Shown piece after piece: positions 29,946 through 39,280 of a stretch of DNA of 64,000 nt. This DNA comes from Collinsella intestinalis DSM 13280 (GTDB lineage Bacteria > Actinomycetota > Coriobacteriia > Coriobacteriales > Coriobacteriaceae), in contig NZ_GG692710.1 in assembly GCF_000156175.1 (NCBI RefSeq), positions 1,301,256 through 1,365,255 of the forward strand. The letters are read 5' to 3'. A model generated the notes under the pieces. It searched no databases. It worked only from the letters and a program-made list of their open reading frames with translations, and had not been told where the DNA came from. The first letter of the stretch is position 1. Each line of letters opens with the position of its first letter. A program made the position numbers and the translations under genes.

Positions 29946-30980
29946 ATGGCGAGCGAAGGGGGAAAGCACTTCAAACCTAAAGGCCAGCCCGCGCCCGGCC
30001 CCGGTGGGGTTCAGGCGCCGCGACCGGTGAGCTCGCGGCCCGTTCCCCCGTCGCCGTACGCGCGTCCTGCGCGCGGTGCACAGGCCGCCGGCGGGCAGCG
30101 TCCGGTCCAGGGCGTGCGTCCCATCCAGGGTGCGCGACCTGTGCACGGTGCGCAGGCGGACGCTTCCGCTTCGTCCGCGTATCGCGCGCCTCGGGGCGGT
30201 AAGTCCGGACGTTCCGGCAAGCGCCGCGGCAACGTGCTCTCCAACATCCTGATTGCGGTGGGCGTGGCGTTGCTTCTCGTGGCGGGCGGCCTGTTCGTCA
30301 AGGCGCAGATCGGCTACAAGAAGGCCAATGATTACTACAACGGCATCGCCGAGATGGCCGTGAAGGATTCCTCGGGCGAGGACGGCATCCCCCAGATCGA
30401 TTTCGACGTGCTCAAAAAAGAGAGCGACGATATCGTGGGTTGGATCTACGTCCCCGGAACGCGCATTAATTACGTGGTCGCGCAGGGCGAGACGAACAAC
30501 ACCTACCTGCGTCATCTGCCCAATGGCGAATACAGCGAGAACGGCACCATCTTCATGGACATGGACGGCGCCGCCCCGGGTATGGTCGACCAGCAGACCA
30601 CCCTGTACGGTCATCACATGAACGACGGCGCCATGTTCGAGCCCATCGATGCGAGCATGGACCAGAAGGTCTTCGACACGTTCAAGAAGGCCTACTACAT
30701 CACGCCCGAGATGACCTACGTTCTCAAGCCGATGTTCACCATGCAGGTGCAGGACGATTACGTGGACGCCCGCCGTACCAATTTCGATAGCGAGAAGGCC
30801 TTTGCGCAGTACCTGCAGGCTTCCCTCGCCCAGGCGAAGGCAAGCGCGAAGGATGCCGCCGCCGAGGTGGAGAAGGCCGACAAGGTCCTCACCCTCGTGA
30901 CGTGCGCCGGCCAGATCATTCCCCGCACCACCCGCGCCGGCATGGTGTGCCGCGTGGTCGACACCATTCCGGCCCAGTAA
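29946..30980 (+). CDS. srtB: Class B sortase
   Basis: A 344-residue sortase with a cytoplasmic Pro/Gly/Ala-rich N terminus (1-95), one membrane helix at about 98-118 and an extracytoplasmic class B sortase domain. Catalytic residues: His223 in TLYGHHM, Cys320 in LTLVTC and probably Arg330 ten residues later. The domain includes IVGWIYVPGTRINYVVAQG, typical of SrtB. Sortases join surface proteins to peptidoglycan at an LPXTG-like motif; class B enzymes usually serve special substrates, so it need not anchor the LPQTG enzyme at 17064. The unusually long disordered cytoplasmic tail is noteworthy. Confidence 0.93.
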   Translation: MASEGGKHFKPKGQPAPGPGGVQAPRPVSSRPVPPSPYARPARGAQAAGGQRPVQGVRPIQGARPVHGAQADASASSAYRAPRGGKSGRSGKRRGNVLSNILIAVGVALLLVAGGLFVKAQIGYKKANDYYNGIAEMAVKDSSGEDGIPQIDFDVLKKESDDIVGWIYVPGTRINYVVAQGETNNTYLRHLPNGEYSENGTIFMDMDGAAPGMVDQQTTLYGHHMNDGAMFEPIDASMDQKVFDTFKKAYYITPEMTYVLKPMFTMQVQDDYVDARRTNFDSEKAFAQYLQASLAQAKASAKDAAAEVEKADKVLTLVTCAGQIIPRTTRAGMVCRVVDTIPAQ

Positions 30981-31026
30981 GTCTCAATTGAGGGGGCCTC
31001 AATTGGGGACAGGTACAAATTGAGAC
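30981..31026. repeat. REP-like GGGGACAGG element directly after the sortase stop
   Basis: GTCTCAATTG...CAATTGGGGACAGG...AAATTGAGAC: ends are inverted copies, the centre carries the GGGGACAGGTAC core shared with 11572-11696. The element begins at the base after the TAA stop codon. Confidence 0.85.
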
Positions 31027-31031
31027 ATGTT

Positions 31032-31072
31032 CGCGCCGGCTTGCCGGGGATGCTTCCCCGCTGGCCGGCGCG
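31032..31072 (+). terminator. Strong two-tier hairpin, T-poor terminator candidate
   Basis: CGCGCCGGC / GCCGGCGCG forms the outer stem and CGGGGA / TCCCCG the inner one. The 3' flank is only CTATTTG, so termination is uncertain. Confidence 0.5.
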
Positions 31073-31145
31073 CTATTTGTAGTCAAGGCGATGTCCCGTG
31101 CGCGCCTGTTCGCGGTTGGGCATTGCCGGAAAGAAAGGATCGACC

Positions 31146-31550
31146 ATGGCAGATATGCCTTCCATCGACGCTTGGCTGCGTGAGGCCAAGGCCGACCCGA
31201 GCTTCCGCGCATGTGGAATGTATCTGGTTCACAACGGAACCGTGCGCGAGACGCCTAAGGCCGAGGCCCGTGGCATCGAGACCGATGGCGTCCAGCCTGG
31301 CGACAAGGTCACCGGCATGGTGTTCAGCTACGACGAGGCCAAGGTGGCCGCCGCCGTGGAGGAGGCGCGCGCTTTGCCGGGCATTGGCTACGTGCGCGTG
31401 TGGCTGAACTCCGGCGAGCTCGCCGTGGGCGACGACATCATGCTCGTGCTCATCGGCGGCGACATTCGCCCGCGCGTGATCGACGGTCTGCAGCGCTTGG
31501 TTGCGACCATCAAGAACACCTGCGTTGTGGAGCGCGAGCTCTCCGAGTAG
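31146..31550 (+). CDS. MoaE-like protein, C-terminally short
   Basis: A 134-residue relative of the large subunit of molybdopterin synthase: MYLVHNGTVRET matches the MoaE entry segment, and GYVRVWLNSGELAVGDDIMLVLIGGDIRPRVIDGLQRLV matches its hallmark block. It stops shortly after, at VVERELSE, where MoaE normally continues with a Lys-containing catalytic tail (KxE...W). Its ability to make molybdopterin is therefore doubtful; it may be an accessory protein for pterin cofactor, relevant to the AOR at 5784. The start at 31146 follows AAAGGA. No MoaD-like gene is adjacent. Confidence 0.75.
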   Translation: MADMPSIDAWLREAKADPSFRACGMYLVHNGTVRETPKAEARGIETDGVQPGDKVTGMVFSYDEAKVAAAVEEARALPGIGYVRVWLNSGELAVGDDIMLVLIGGDIRPRVIDGLQRLVATIKNTCVVERELSE

Positions 31551-31581
31551 CGGGTCGTGACGGTTTGCGGGTCTGGTTTCC

Positions 31582-31706
31582 GGTCGAGATTTGCCACTCT
31601 GCAACAGCGTGGCAAATCTCGACCATTTCTCATATAGGACGACCATGGGACGGCCGGAAAAATGGTCGCGAAGTGCTACGTTGCAACAGCATGGCAAATT
31701 GCGACC
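31582..31706. repeat. Palindrome doublet, family A (copies 3 and 4)
   Basis: Copy 3 (31582-31624) has perfect 16-base arms starting GGTCGAGATTTGCCAC around loop TCTGCAACAGC; copy 4 (31664-31706) is imperfect, with loop GTTGCAACAGC. Same order and strand of loop as at 3995-4108. Fills much of the gap 31551-31828. Confidence 0.85.
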
Positions 31707-31828
31707 AAAATCCCGTCTGAGATCGGCGTCCGTATCTGGCAGAGCGTCTACCTTGGGCGTGTAACCGCTTTCGGCCGGCGCCCGGCGCGCGGCGCGAGTT
31801 TGAAGCCCGTGTTTACTCGGCCGCCCGC

Positions 31829-33127
31829 TTACGCCGCTGGCTTGGGGGAATCCACGCGACTTGATGTATCCGGGTGGATCGTCATGGTCTGGAAGCGGTT
31901 TGCCATGTAGTCGTTATCGAAGTGCTCGGCGTAGAACTCCTCGACCGGGGAACTGGGCTGAATGCCGCTCACGCGGCAGAACCAGCAGTCGAGCGCCTGG
32001 AGCGTCATGACGCCGTTCACCAGCATGAGGGCGGCGACCACGGTGGTCAGCGAGTAGCGCATCTTCCACGGAATCAGGTTGATGAGCTTGAGCAGGCGCG
32101 GCAGGCAGACCTTGATCCAGAACAGACCGAGGGTGCCCCACATGAGCATGAACGGGGTGGACGTGCGCCCGGCGAACAGAATCGCCATGGGATCGGGGAT
32201 GCCGGGCAGCAGTTCGTAAGAGTACGCCCAGGCGATCGCGCCGAACGAGGTCTGCATCCACCAGCCCACAGCAGCTTCGAACACGCCGCCGATCAGGGCG
32301 CTGACCAGGAAGATCAATACAAAACCGCGCTTATAGAATCGGTTGAGGGCAACGGTGAGCAACACGGCGCCAAAGCCGTAGATGGGGCTGAACGGGCCGA
32401 ACAGAAGGCCGGCTCGATCCTGGTACACGCCCGGATCGACCCACACCATATGGAAGATGACCTCGATGATCAGGCCGAGTACGCAGCAGACCATGAAGAC
32501 CCAGAACAGGTTGAAGAAGTTGAGCTTGATATAGCCCTCGCCCGTGAGGTCTCGGCCCAGCATGCCCTCGGCGGCTGCCTCGCGGTCCTCGAGATCGCGC
32601 AGGCGACGCTGTAGCTCGCGCTCCTGGCGCAGCGTGGGGTCGATCGTGGCAGAGAGTGCCGTGAGGATACCAAGCTGGATCATGGGGCGGATGAGGTGCA
32701 CGCCGATGCCCTGGAGCATGACGTCGATCAGGATCTGTGCGACCGTCATCACGATAAGGGCGTATGCCCAGCGGCCCGCGTCGCGGCGATAGCTCTTCAT
32801 GAGCGTCCAGCCGAAGATGATGAGCGCAACCGAGGCGACGAACGCCAGGACGGAGCCGATCGCCGTCATGGTGACGGTAAGGGTGAGGTTGGAACCGATG
32901 AGGACGGATTCCTGGCCGAGCACCAGTCGATAGACCATGATGCCAAAGTAGGCTCCCATAAGCGGCAGCGCCACGACGCCGTCGAGCGCGCACAGGGCGC
33001 CATACACGCGCACGATGAGCGGGATGGCTTTGCGCTGGTCGGCGGTGGTGTTCTTGGGATCGAGATCGTTGCCTGGAAGGTCGTAGTCGGGGTTCGTGGT
33101 GGCCGCGCGGCTGGTTGGGTCGCTCAC
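31829..33127 (-). CDS. Putative ABC-type transporter permease-like membrane protein (CmpB family)
   Basis: A 432-residue membrane protein. The N-terminal half has about four hydrophobic helices (LIVRVYGALCALDGVVALPL and following); a charged coiled-coil-like segment (RQERELQRRLRDLEDRE) links it to a C-terminal half with five or so helices and FFNLFWVFMVCCVLGLIIE, GPFSPIYGFGAVLL, the pattern of the bacterial family called putative ABC transporter permease (ABC_trans_CmpB). The GTG start at 33127 is backed by AAGGAG; the ATG at 33154 is not. No ATPase neighbour. Function unknown; some relatives are linked with peptidase or capsule genes. Confidence 0.8.
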   Translation of the reverse strand: MSDPTSRAATTNPDYDLPGNDLDPKNTTADQRKAIPLIVRVYGALCALDGVVALPLMGAYFGIMVYRLVLGQESVLIGSNLTLTVTMTAIGSVLAFVASVALIIFGWTLMKSYRRDAGRWAYALIVMTVAQILIDVMLQGIGVHLIRPMIQLGILTALSATIDPTLRQERELQRRLRDLEDREAAAEGMLGRDLTGEGYIKLNFFNLFWVFMVCCVLGLIIEVIFHMVWVDPGVYQDRAGLLFGPFSPIYGFGAVLLTVALNRFYKRGFVLIFLVSALIGGVFEAAVGWWMQTSFGAIAWAYSYELLPGIPDPMAILFAGRTSTPFMLMWGTLGLFWIKVCLPRLLKLINLIPWKMRYSLTTVVAALMLVNGVMTLQALDCWFCRVSGIQPSSPVEEFYAEHFDNDYMANRFQTMTIHPDTSSRVDSPKPAA

Positions 33128-33212
33128 AGATGCTCCTTGCTCGCAAAATGGCACAAACCGAATATTTTTTCATAGTACCCGTTTTGGCCGAACGTACTCC
33201 CGCACCGCCATA

Positions 33213-33243
33213 CCTCAATTCAGGGACAGTCCCTAAATTGAGG
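33213..33243. repeat. GGGACAGTCCC palindrome
   Basis: Fifteen-base arms (CCTCAATTCAGGGAC and its near complement, one mismatch) around a single A. Related to the perfect 45-base version at 43179-43223. Lies between two genes transcribed in the same direction. Confidence 0.85.
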
Positions 33244-33326
33244 TGGAGGTGTTTCAAATCGAGGCAGTTCATGTGCATGCATGGGGGCGGGGCCGAATGA
33301 GGGGTTTGCCAGGCGCCGGGCGTTGG

Positions 33327-35303
33327 TTACTTGCTCAGCTTCTTGGCGGCCTTCCACGTCTTGCTCTCCATGAAGGCGGAGACGACGGCGTTGTCCTTGC
33401 GGCCCTCGGCGACCTGCATGAGGGCGCGCAGCTCACTGCGGTCGGGCTCCGTTCGGCACTCCTCGTTCGTGGCGATCAGGTTGGCCTTGGCGCGCACGAG
33501 GTCCACGATCTTGGCGGCGTTGCAATCGGCGTTGGCACCCTCGGCGTCAAAGGCGATGGTGGTCGGCAGGCCGTAGCCGCTTGTGAGGAAGTGGTTGCCC
33601 ACGAAGTCGTTGGGGTTGGCGACGTTGTCCAACACGGGGCTGTTCTTGGCGTTGGTCAGCAGCACGACCGAGATGTGCTGTACCGGGTCAACGACGGTCA
33701 GCGTGCCGGTCCAGCCAGTGTGGCCAACCGTGGCCGGATCGGAAAGCGGGGAGAACGCCCACGCGTAGGCGCTTTGGGCCTTGCGGCGCCAGCCGAGGCC
33801 GTAGCTCGGGTTGCTGTCCTTGGGCTTGATGAACTGATCGGCCGTGTCGCCATCGAAGAAGCGCAGGTTGCCGTAGCCGCCGCGGTTGATGATGACCTGC
33901 GTGAGCACGGCCAGGTCGCGCGCGTTGGAGAACAGGCCGGCATGTCCGGAAATGCCGCCCATGGCGTAGAACGCCTTCTCGTCGTGCACCTCGCCTTGGA
34001 CGGTGTCGGTGCGGATGTTGTCAAAGTTGATGATGTTATCGCGCGTGTTGCCGTTCAGCTCGGTGGCGGCGCAGTCGTCTTTGGCAAAGCCGTTGTCGAG
34101 CGGGTTGAACGTCACGTGCTCCAGACCCAGCGGCGCGTAGTAGGCGTCGCGCATGAACTCGTCCAGGCGCTGGCCGCTCACGCGCTCCACGATGAAGCCG
34201 AGCAGCATGTAGTCGACATCGGAGTACTTCGTCTCGGTGCCCGGGGTGTACTCCAGGGGCGTCTCGATGATCTTTTGCAGCACCTCGTCACGGTTCTGCG
34301 TGAACAGGGCGGCGTTGGCGCGGCTGCCGGGGATGGTCTTTTGCTCGGCCGGGCTGTAGTCGGGGTTGTGATACTGCGGATCCGCCGGGAAGCCGGCCTG
34401 GTGCTCCAGGATCTCCTGGACCGTGAGGGCGTCCTTGCCGGGGATGGTGTCGCCCGGACGGTCGTGGAATTCGGGGATGTAGGTGCTCACGAGCTCGGTG
34501 ACGTCGACCTTGCCATCGGCCACGAGCTTTTGGATGGCAAAGTTCGCGGCGTACATCTTGGTGTTGCTGGCCAGATCGTACAGGGTGTCGTTGGTGACCT
34601 TGGCGCCGCCGGAGAGGCGCTTGCCGTCCGGCGCGTAGGAGTTGCACAGGCCGTAGGCCGCCTGCTTGAGGATGCGCCCGTTGTGCGTGACAACCAGCTG
34701 CGCGGAGGTGAAGCCGTTGTCGATTTCGGTTTGGATGATCTCATCGAGCAGCTTGAAGTTGTCGTTGTCCTTGTTGGCGTCCGTCTCATCGATCAGCTCG
34801 GGGTAGCCGATGCGCACCTCGATCGCGCCGACGGACTCGTCGAGGCAGCTGGCCTGGAGGCGGTTGTCGCCGTCAACGGTGATGCCGGAGATGTCGATGG
34901 ATGCCCAGTCGCTGCCTTTGACCTGGTCGAGCGGCAGTTCCACGCCGTTGACGAAGAGCTTGAAGGCGCTCGGGTCCTTGGCCTTGACGAACACGGTGCC
35001 CTGGCCGGTAAAGCCGAGGAAGGTCGCGGTGGCGTTGGTGATGAGGGAGTCGTCGAAGGCGTCGGCGTCGGCAAGGACGGGGAAGCTCTGCTCGAGCTGG
35101 AAGCCGCCCTTGACCTTGACGCCGTTGCTCACCTTGCCGACCTTGCCGCTGCCGGCGGCCGCCGCACCCTGGGCGCTGCCGCCCTCGGTGCCCGCATCGC
35201 TGCAGCCCGTGGTGGCGATGGCGGTGCCGGCGGCGGCAAGCAGCGCGCCGCCGAACAGAAGATTGCGGCGGGACATGGTGGTGGCGGTCGAGAGGTTGCT
35301 CAT
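33327..35303 (-). CDS. Exported serine hydrolase, YfeW/PBP4B-like (beta-lactamase fold)
   Basis: A 658-residue protein with a Tat-lipoprotein leader (SRRNLLFGG at 11-19, TTGC ending at Cys34). Residues about 60-170 form an extra beta domain. The serine-hydrolase domain begins near 185 and has SxxK as SNTK (Ser246, Lys249), YSDVDY in place of YxN and HTGWTG in place of KTG, as in E. coli YfeW (PBP4B) and related esterase/DD-peptidases. Start at 35303 was chosen for AAGGAG; further upstream in-frame residues are unconvincing. It faces the murR-murQ-murP-mupG cluster, matching the E. coli murQP-yfeW and B. subtilis ybb arrangements, so a role in cell-wall muropeptide processing is likely. Confidence 0.88.
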   Translation of the reverse strand: MSNLSTATTMSRRNLLFGGALLAAAGTAIATTGCSDAGTEGGSAQGAAAAGSGKVGKVSNGVKVKGGFQLEQSFPVLADADAFDDSLITNATATFLGFTGQGTVFVKAKDPSAFKLFVNGVELPLDQVKGSDWASIDISGITVDGDNRLQASCLDESVGAIEVRIGYPELIDETDANKDNDNFKLLDEIIQTEIDNGFTSAQLVVTHNGRILKQAAYGLCNSYAPDGKRLSGGAKVTNDTLYDLASNTKMYAANFAIQKLVADGKVDVTELVSTYIPEFHDRPGDTIPGKDALTVQEILEHQAGFPADPQYHNPDYSPAEQKTIPGSRANAALFTQNRDEVLQKIIETPLEYTPGTETKYSDVDYMLLGFIVERVSGQRLDEFMRDAYYAPLGLEHVTFNPLDNGFAKDDCAATELNGNTRDNIINFDNIRTDTVQGEVHDEKAFYAMGGISGHAGLFSNARDLAVLTQVIINRGGYGNLRFFDGDTADQFIKPKDSNPSYGLGWRRKAQSAYAWAFSPLSDPATVGHTGWTGTLTVVDPVQHISVVLLTNAKNSPVLDNVANPNDFVGNHFLTSGYGLPTTIAFDAEGANADCNAAKIVDLVRAKANLIATNEECRTEPDRSELRALMQVAEGRKDNAVVSAFMESKTWKAAKKLSK

Positions 35304-35422
35304 GGAAGTGCTCCTTTGCGCATGGGGACGTGTCTGTTGTGTGGGGGCGGAGCCGTTTCGTATATGCGGTATATGCGCTTGGTATACGGCAAATGCTCGA
35401 ACCGGTTCCGCGTCCGGTTGCG

Positions 35423-35495
35423 GGGTCGGGGCCAGTTCGCATGGGGTACCGCATGCGGTGCGCCCGGTGTCTGCATGCGCGAAATGGCCCGTCCC
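35423..35495. repeat. Imperfect GGGGCCATTTCG-type palindrome in a divergent promoter region
   Basis: GGGTCGGGGCCAGTTCGCATG (21 bases, from 35423) is imperfectly complementary to 35474-35495. It belongs to the same family as 40354-40412 and 50603-50641. The 443-base divergent gap (35304-35746) otherwise holds the promoters of the hydrolase and murR; an AT-rich part at 35650-35730 is the likely murR promoter region. Confidence 0.6.
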
Positions 35496-35746
35496 ATATG
35501 GTGGGATTGGGATGTGACGGCATGGCATGAATCATGACCTTTGGCACAACCGGTTCGCACCGCGAGGCTGCAAGTTGGTACGAATCGGCAGTGCCAGTGT
35601 CGCCAATGGCCGGTTTTCAGCGCCGAACGGTCAAATTGCGCGCCCCGTCTATTCAATGATGAAACAACGTTTTATGTTTACTTGAAACTCGTGACATGTT
35701 TGTTCTGCGAGTGTTTAATGAAGCGTGAACGAAGGGGGCAACAGCG

Positions 35747-36613
35747 ATGCCAACGAGAGGCCTTTTGTTGCGGATTCGCGAGTGCGGGCACAGTTCGAGT
35801 CCCGCCATGCGGAGACTCGCCGAGGATATCGGCCGAGATCCGCACGCGGCGAGCGTGTGCAGCATCCGCGACCTTGCGGCGGCAAGCCACACGTCGGCTT
35901 CGACGGTTGTCCGCTTCTGTCGGAAACTCGGGTGTGACGGCTACAAGGAGTTTCAGCGCGAGCTGGTCTACGAGCTCGCCTCGACAGACGACACGAACGA
36001 TATCACGTTCGAGGACATCGTTCCCGGCGATGTCGCAGAGCATGTGTTAAGGAAGGTGATGCAGAGCAGCATACGGTCGATGGAGGCCACGAGCAGGCTG
36101 ATCGACCCCGTTGCGTTGGAGCGGTGCGTGCAGGCGATTATGCGTTGTCGCGTGGTGAACCTGTACGGCGTGGGCGCCTCGCTGCTGGTTGCCCGCGATC
36201 TGGAGCAAAAGCTCACGCGCGTGGATAAAGAGTGCCACATGCGTGAGGACTGGCACGGACAGCTGCTCAGTGTGCGCAACATTCACCCTGACGACCTCGC
36301 TATCGTGTTCAGCTATTCGGGTTTGACGCACGAGATGGTCACCCTCGCGCGCAAGGCCCGCGAGCGCGGTGCGAAGGTGGTGGCGGTGACGCGCGCTATG
36401 GGCGGGCAGCTCGCCGATGAGGCCGACCTCGTGTTGGGCGTGGCATCGAGCGAGCCGCTGGTTCGCAGTGGCGCCATGGGCTCGCGCCTGTCTCAGCTGC
36501 TGGTTGTTGACGCGCTGTTTGCCCTGTATGTGACGAGAGATTACGAGCGCTGCACCAAGATGATGCTGCGCAACTTCGACGAAAAGAAACCGGAGGGAGT
36601 TACGAGTGCTTGA
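35747..36613 (+). CDS. murR: RpiR-family regulator of MurNAc catabolism
   Basis: A 288-residue RpiR-type regulator: N-terminal HTH (about 1-77, with [23 protein letters not shown]) and a C-terminal SIS sugar-phosphate domain (about 125-265, [20 protein letters not shown] and [11 protein letters not shown]). MurR proteins repress mur genes and respond to MurNAc-6-phosphate. It overlaps murQ by 8 bases, which supports the specific MurR call rather than another RpiR protein. The Gly/Asn-poor RBS region GAAGGGGGC precedes the ATG. Confidence 0.9.
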   Translation: MPTRGLLLRIRECGHSSSPAMRRLAEDIGRDPHAASVCSIRDLAAASHTSASTVVRFCRKLGCDGYKEFQRELVYELASTDDTNDITFEDIVPGDVAEHVLRKVMQSSIRSMEATSRLIDPVALERCVQAIMRCRVVNLYGVGASLLVARDLEQKLTRVDKECHMREDWHGQLLSVRNIHPDDLAIVFSYSGLTHEMVTLARKARERGAKVVAVTRAMGGQLADEADLVLGVASSEPLVRSGAMGSRLSQLLVVDALFALYVTRDYERCTKMMLRNFDEKKPEGVTSA

Positions 36614-37508
36614 TTTGGCCAAATTGTCCACCGAAACACGCAACCCCGAGACGATGAACCTTGACCAGATGACCCCGCTTGAGATCGCTGAGGCCATGAA
36701 CCGCGAGGACGCCCGCGCCGTGGCGTCCGTCACCGAGGTGCTGCCTCAGGTCGCCCAAGCCATCGAATGGGCGACCGCATCGCTGCGCGCCGGCGGGCGC
36801 ATAATCTACATGGGCGCCGGTACCAGTGGCCGCCTGGGCGTGCTCGACGCCGTTGAGTGCCCGCCGACGTTTGGCGTGTCGCCCGATATGGTAGTCGGCC
36901 TGATTGCCGGCGGCGAGGGAGCATTCGTCAAGGCGGTCGAGGGCGCCGAGGACAGCGCCCAGATGGGTGAGGACGACCTGCGCGCCATCAACGTGAGCGA
37001 GCGCGACGTGGTGATCGGCCTGGCTGCGAGCGGTCGCACGCCGTATGTCATCGGCGGCCTCACCTACGCCCGCGAGCTGGGCTGCAAGACCGTGGCAATC
37101 GCCTGCAACCGCGAATCGAAGATCGGCGCCGCCGCCGAACTCGCCATCGAGCCTGTGCCCGGCCCCGAGGTCCTCACCGGTTCCACGCGCCTCAAGGCCG
37201 GCACTGCGCAGAAGCTCATCCTCAACATGATCTCGACGGGTTCCATGGTGCAGATCGGCAAGGCGTACCAGAACCTCATGGTGGACGTGCAGCAGACCAA
37301 CGAGAAGCTGGTCACGCGCGCCCAGAACATCGTGATGGCGGCCACGGAATGCACACGCGACGAGGCAATCGCCGCGCTCGAGCAGGCCGCCGGCCATGTG
37401 AAAACCGCGGTCGTCATGATCATGGCGGGCCTCGATGCAGAGGGTGCCGTTGAGGCGCTCGCCGGCGCGGCCGGCCACGTGCGCGAGGCCATCGCCCCGC
37501 GCGCATAA
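36606..37508 (+). CDS. murQ: N-acetylmuramic acid 6-phosphate etherase
   Basis: A 300-residue SIS-fold etherase that removes the lactyl ether from MurNAc-6-P to give GlcNAc-6-P and D-lactate. Key blocks: [15 protein letters not shown]-type start ([14 protein letters not shown]), [22 protein letters not shown]-type motif split here around residue 65-85, [15 protein letters not shown], and [19 protein letters not shown]. Starts with GTG; GGAGGG lies 10 bases upstream. Length is normal for MurQ. It is the central enzyme of the cluster. Confidence 0.97.
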   Translation: MLDLAKLSTETRNPETMNLDQMTPLEIAEAMNREDARAVASVTEVLPQVAQAIEWATASLRAGGRIIYMGAGTSGRLGVLDAVECPPTFGVSPDMVVGLIAGGEGAFVKAVEGAEDSAQMGEDDLRAINVSERDVVIGLAASGRTPYVIGGLTYARELGCKTVAIACNRESKIGAAAELAIEPVPGPEVLTGSTRLKAGTAQKLILNMISTGSMVQIGKAYQNLMVDVQQTNEKLVTRAQNIVMAATECTRDEAIAALEQAAGHVKTAVVMIMAGLDAEGAVEALAGAAGHVREAIAPRA

Positions 37509-37590
37509 CATTCGGTAGCTCCGTCGGAACAAACCGGCGAGGTATACAGCAAGGTGGAAGGTAAGTCGCAGTCAGAAGAAGGAGAGTGAC

Positions 37591-39027
37591 ATGAGCGACA
37601 AAGAGTTAAGTGAGAAGCTGCTCGAGCTACTCGGCGGCAAGGGCAACGTGACGTCCAACGCGGCGTGCATGACGCGCCTGCGCGTCGGCGTGCGCGATGC
37701 GTCCAAGGTCGATGTGGCGGGCATCAAGGCGCTTGACGGCGTGATGGGCCTCGTTGAGAGCGACACCATGCAGGTCGTGCTCGGCCCCGGCAAGGTGAAC
37801 AAGGTGCTGGAGGAGTTCTCCAAGCTGACCGGCATCGCCAAGGGCGAGGTCGCCGAGGATCTGAGCGTGACCGACGCCGCCGCCGAGAACAAGGCGGCCC
37901 AGAAGGCCAAGTACGAGCACAAGCCCGTCCAGGCGTTCATGAAGAAGATCGCCAACGTGTTCGTGGCGCTGCTGCCCGGCATCATCGCCGCCGGCCTCAT
38001 CAACGGCATCTGCAACGTCATCAACGTTTCCACCGGCAACATGTTCGCCAACGACTGGTGGTACCAGGGCATCCGCTCCATGGGCTGGGCGCTGTTCGCC
38101 TACCTGCCCATTCTCGTGGGCTTCAACGCCGCCCGTGAGTTTGGTGGCTCCGCCGTACTCGGCGGCATCGCCGGCATGATGTGCATCGCCAACGCCGGCA
38201 TGCCGTTGCTGGCCCCCGGCACCGCCGATCCGGCCAACGCCATCCTGCTGCCCCTGACCAACGCTGCGTACAACCCGGCCGCCGGCGGCATGATCGCCGC
38301 CCTCATCGCCGGTGCCTTCTTCGCGTTCCTCGAGAAGAAGATCCGCAAGGTCATGCCGAGCGTGCTCGACACCTTCCTGAGCCCGCTGCTGGTGCTGATC
38401 ATCGGCGCGTTCGCGATGATGCTCGTGATCCAGCCGCTGGGTGCTTTCCTGACGCAGGGCATCTTCACCGTCGTGACCTTTGTGTACGAGAAGCTCGGCG
38501 CCGTGGGCGGCTATATCCTGTCCGCTGGCTTCCTGCCGCTCGTGTCCGTTGGCTTGCACCAGGCCCTCACCCCGATCCACGCGCTGCTCAACGACCCGAA
38601 CGGTGCCACCCAGGGTGTCAACTACCTGCTGCCCATTCTCATGATGGCCGGCGGCGGCCAGGTCGGTGCCGGCATCGCCCTCTATCTCAAGAGCAAGAAC
38701 AAGAAGCTCAAGAAGTTCGTTGCCGAGTCCATTCCCGTCGGTATCCTCGGCGTGGGCGAGCCCCTCATGTACGCCGTGACGCTGCCGCTCGTCAAGCCGT
38801 TCATCACGGCCTGCCTTGGTGCCGGCTTCGGTGGCGTGATTGCCGCCCTGTGCCACATCGGTACGGTGTCCCAAGGTGTGTCTGGCCTCTTTGGCCTGCT
38901 CATCGTGGTGCCTGGACAGCAGCTGGTGTACGTTCTCGCCATGCTGGCCGCCTACGCGGGTGGCTTCGTCCTCACCTGGTTCTTCGGTGTGGATGAAGAG
39001 AAGATCAACGCCTTCTACGGCGAGTAG
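37591..39027 (+). CDS. murP: PTS transporter, EIIBC, probable MurNAc-specific
   Basis: A 478-residue membrane PTS protein. The EIIB domain (1-90) has phospho-acceptor Cys26 in NAACMTRLRV; a linker rich in Ala/Lys precedes the EIIC domain (about 115-475) with about ten membrane helices and the GITEP-like loop written here GVGEPLMYAV. No EIIA is fused, as in MurP, which uses the glucose-type EIIA encoded elsewhere. It imports and phosphorylates its sugar; MurNAc is inferred from the neighbouring murQ, murR and mupG. RBS AAGGAGAG. Confidence 0.9.
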   Translation: MSDKELSEKLLELLGGKGNVTSNAACMTRLRVGVRDASKVDVAGIKALDGVMGLVESDTMQVVLGPGKVNKVLEEFSKLTGIAKGEVAEDLSVTDAAAENKAAQKAKYEHKPVQAFMKKIANVFVALLPGIIAAGLINGICNVINVSTGNMFANDWWYQGIRSMGWALFAYLPILVGFNAAREFGGSAVLGGIAGMMCIANAGMPLLAPGTADPANAILLPLTNAAYNPAAGGMIAALIAGAFFAFLEKKIRKVMPSVLDTFLSPLLVLIIGAFAMMLVIQPLGAFLTQGIFTVVTFVYEKLGAVGGYILSAGFLPLVSVGLHQALTPIHALLNDPNGATQGVNYLLPILMMAGGGQVGAGIALYLKSKNKKLKKFVAESIPVGILGVGEPLMYAVTLPLVKPFITACLGAGFGGVIAALCHIGTVSQGVSGLFGLLIVVPGQQLVYVLAMLAAYAGGFVLTWFFGVDEEKINAFYGE

Positions 39028-39089
39028 TCTGCATGGGTCCGGCGTGCCGTGTGCGTGCGCGCCGGATGTCTCAGATGTTCCCCACGTTT

Positions 39090-39118
39090 CGGCCTCCCTC
39101 GCATGCGGTGGGAGGCCG
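39090..39118 (+). promoter_or_regulatory. Intercistronic hairpin between murP and mupG
   Basis: CGGCCTCCC / GGGAGGCCG with an 11-base loop, in the 253-base gap between the genes. No T run, so it may stabilise the upstream mRNA rather than terminate it. The gap also repeats TTGGCTGCGG twice near 39157 and 39177. Confidence 0.45.
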
Positions 39119-39280
39119 TGTGCTATGACGGGCGTGCGACTTGGCACGGCGTGCGGTTTGGCTGCGGGTCGCGGCTTGGCTGCGGATTGCGGGACATGGG
39201 CTGCGATCCGCAGGGTGTGGAGCGCAGGTTGCGGGCCTCGGCCCGCGCGAACGACAGAATGCTTTGGAAAGGATTGCGGC

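Noticed and set aside
29946-30980. Sortase B as the enzyme that anchors the LPQTG protein at 17064
   Set aside because: LPXTG proteins are normally processed by class A or other sortases; distance and class make this pairing unsupported.
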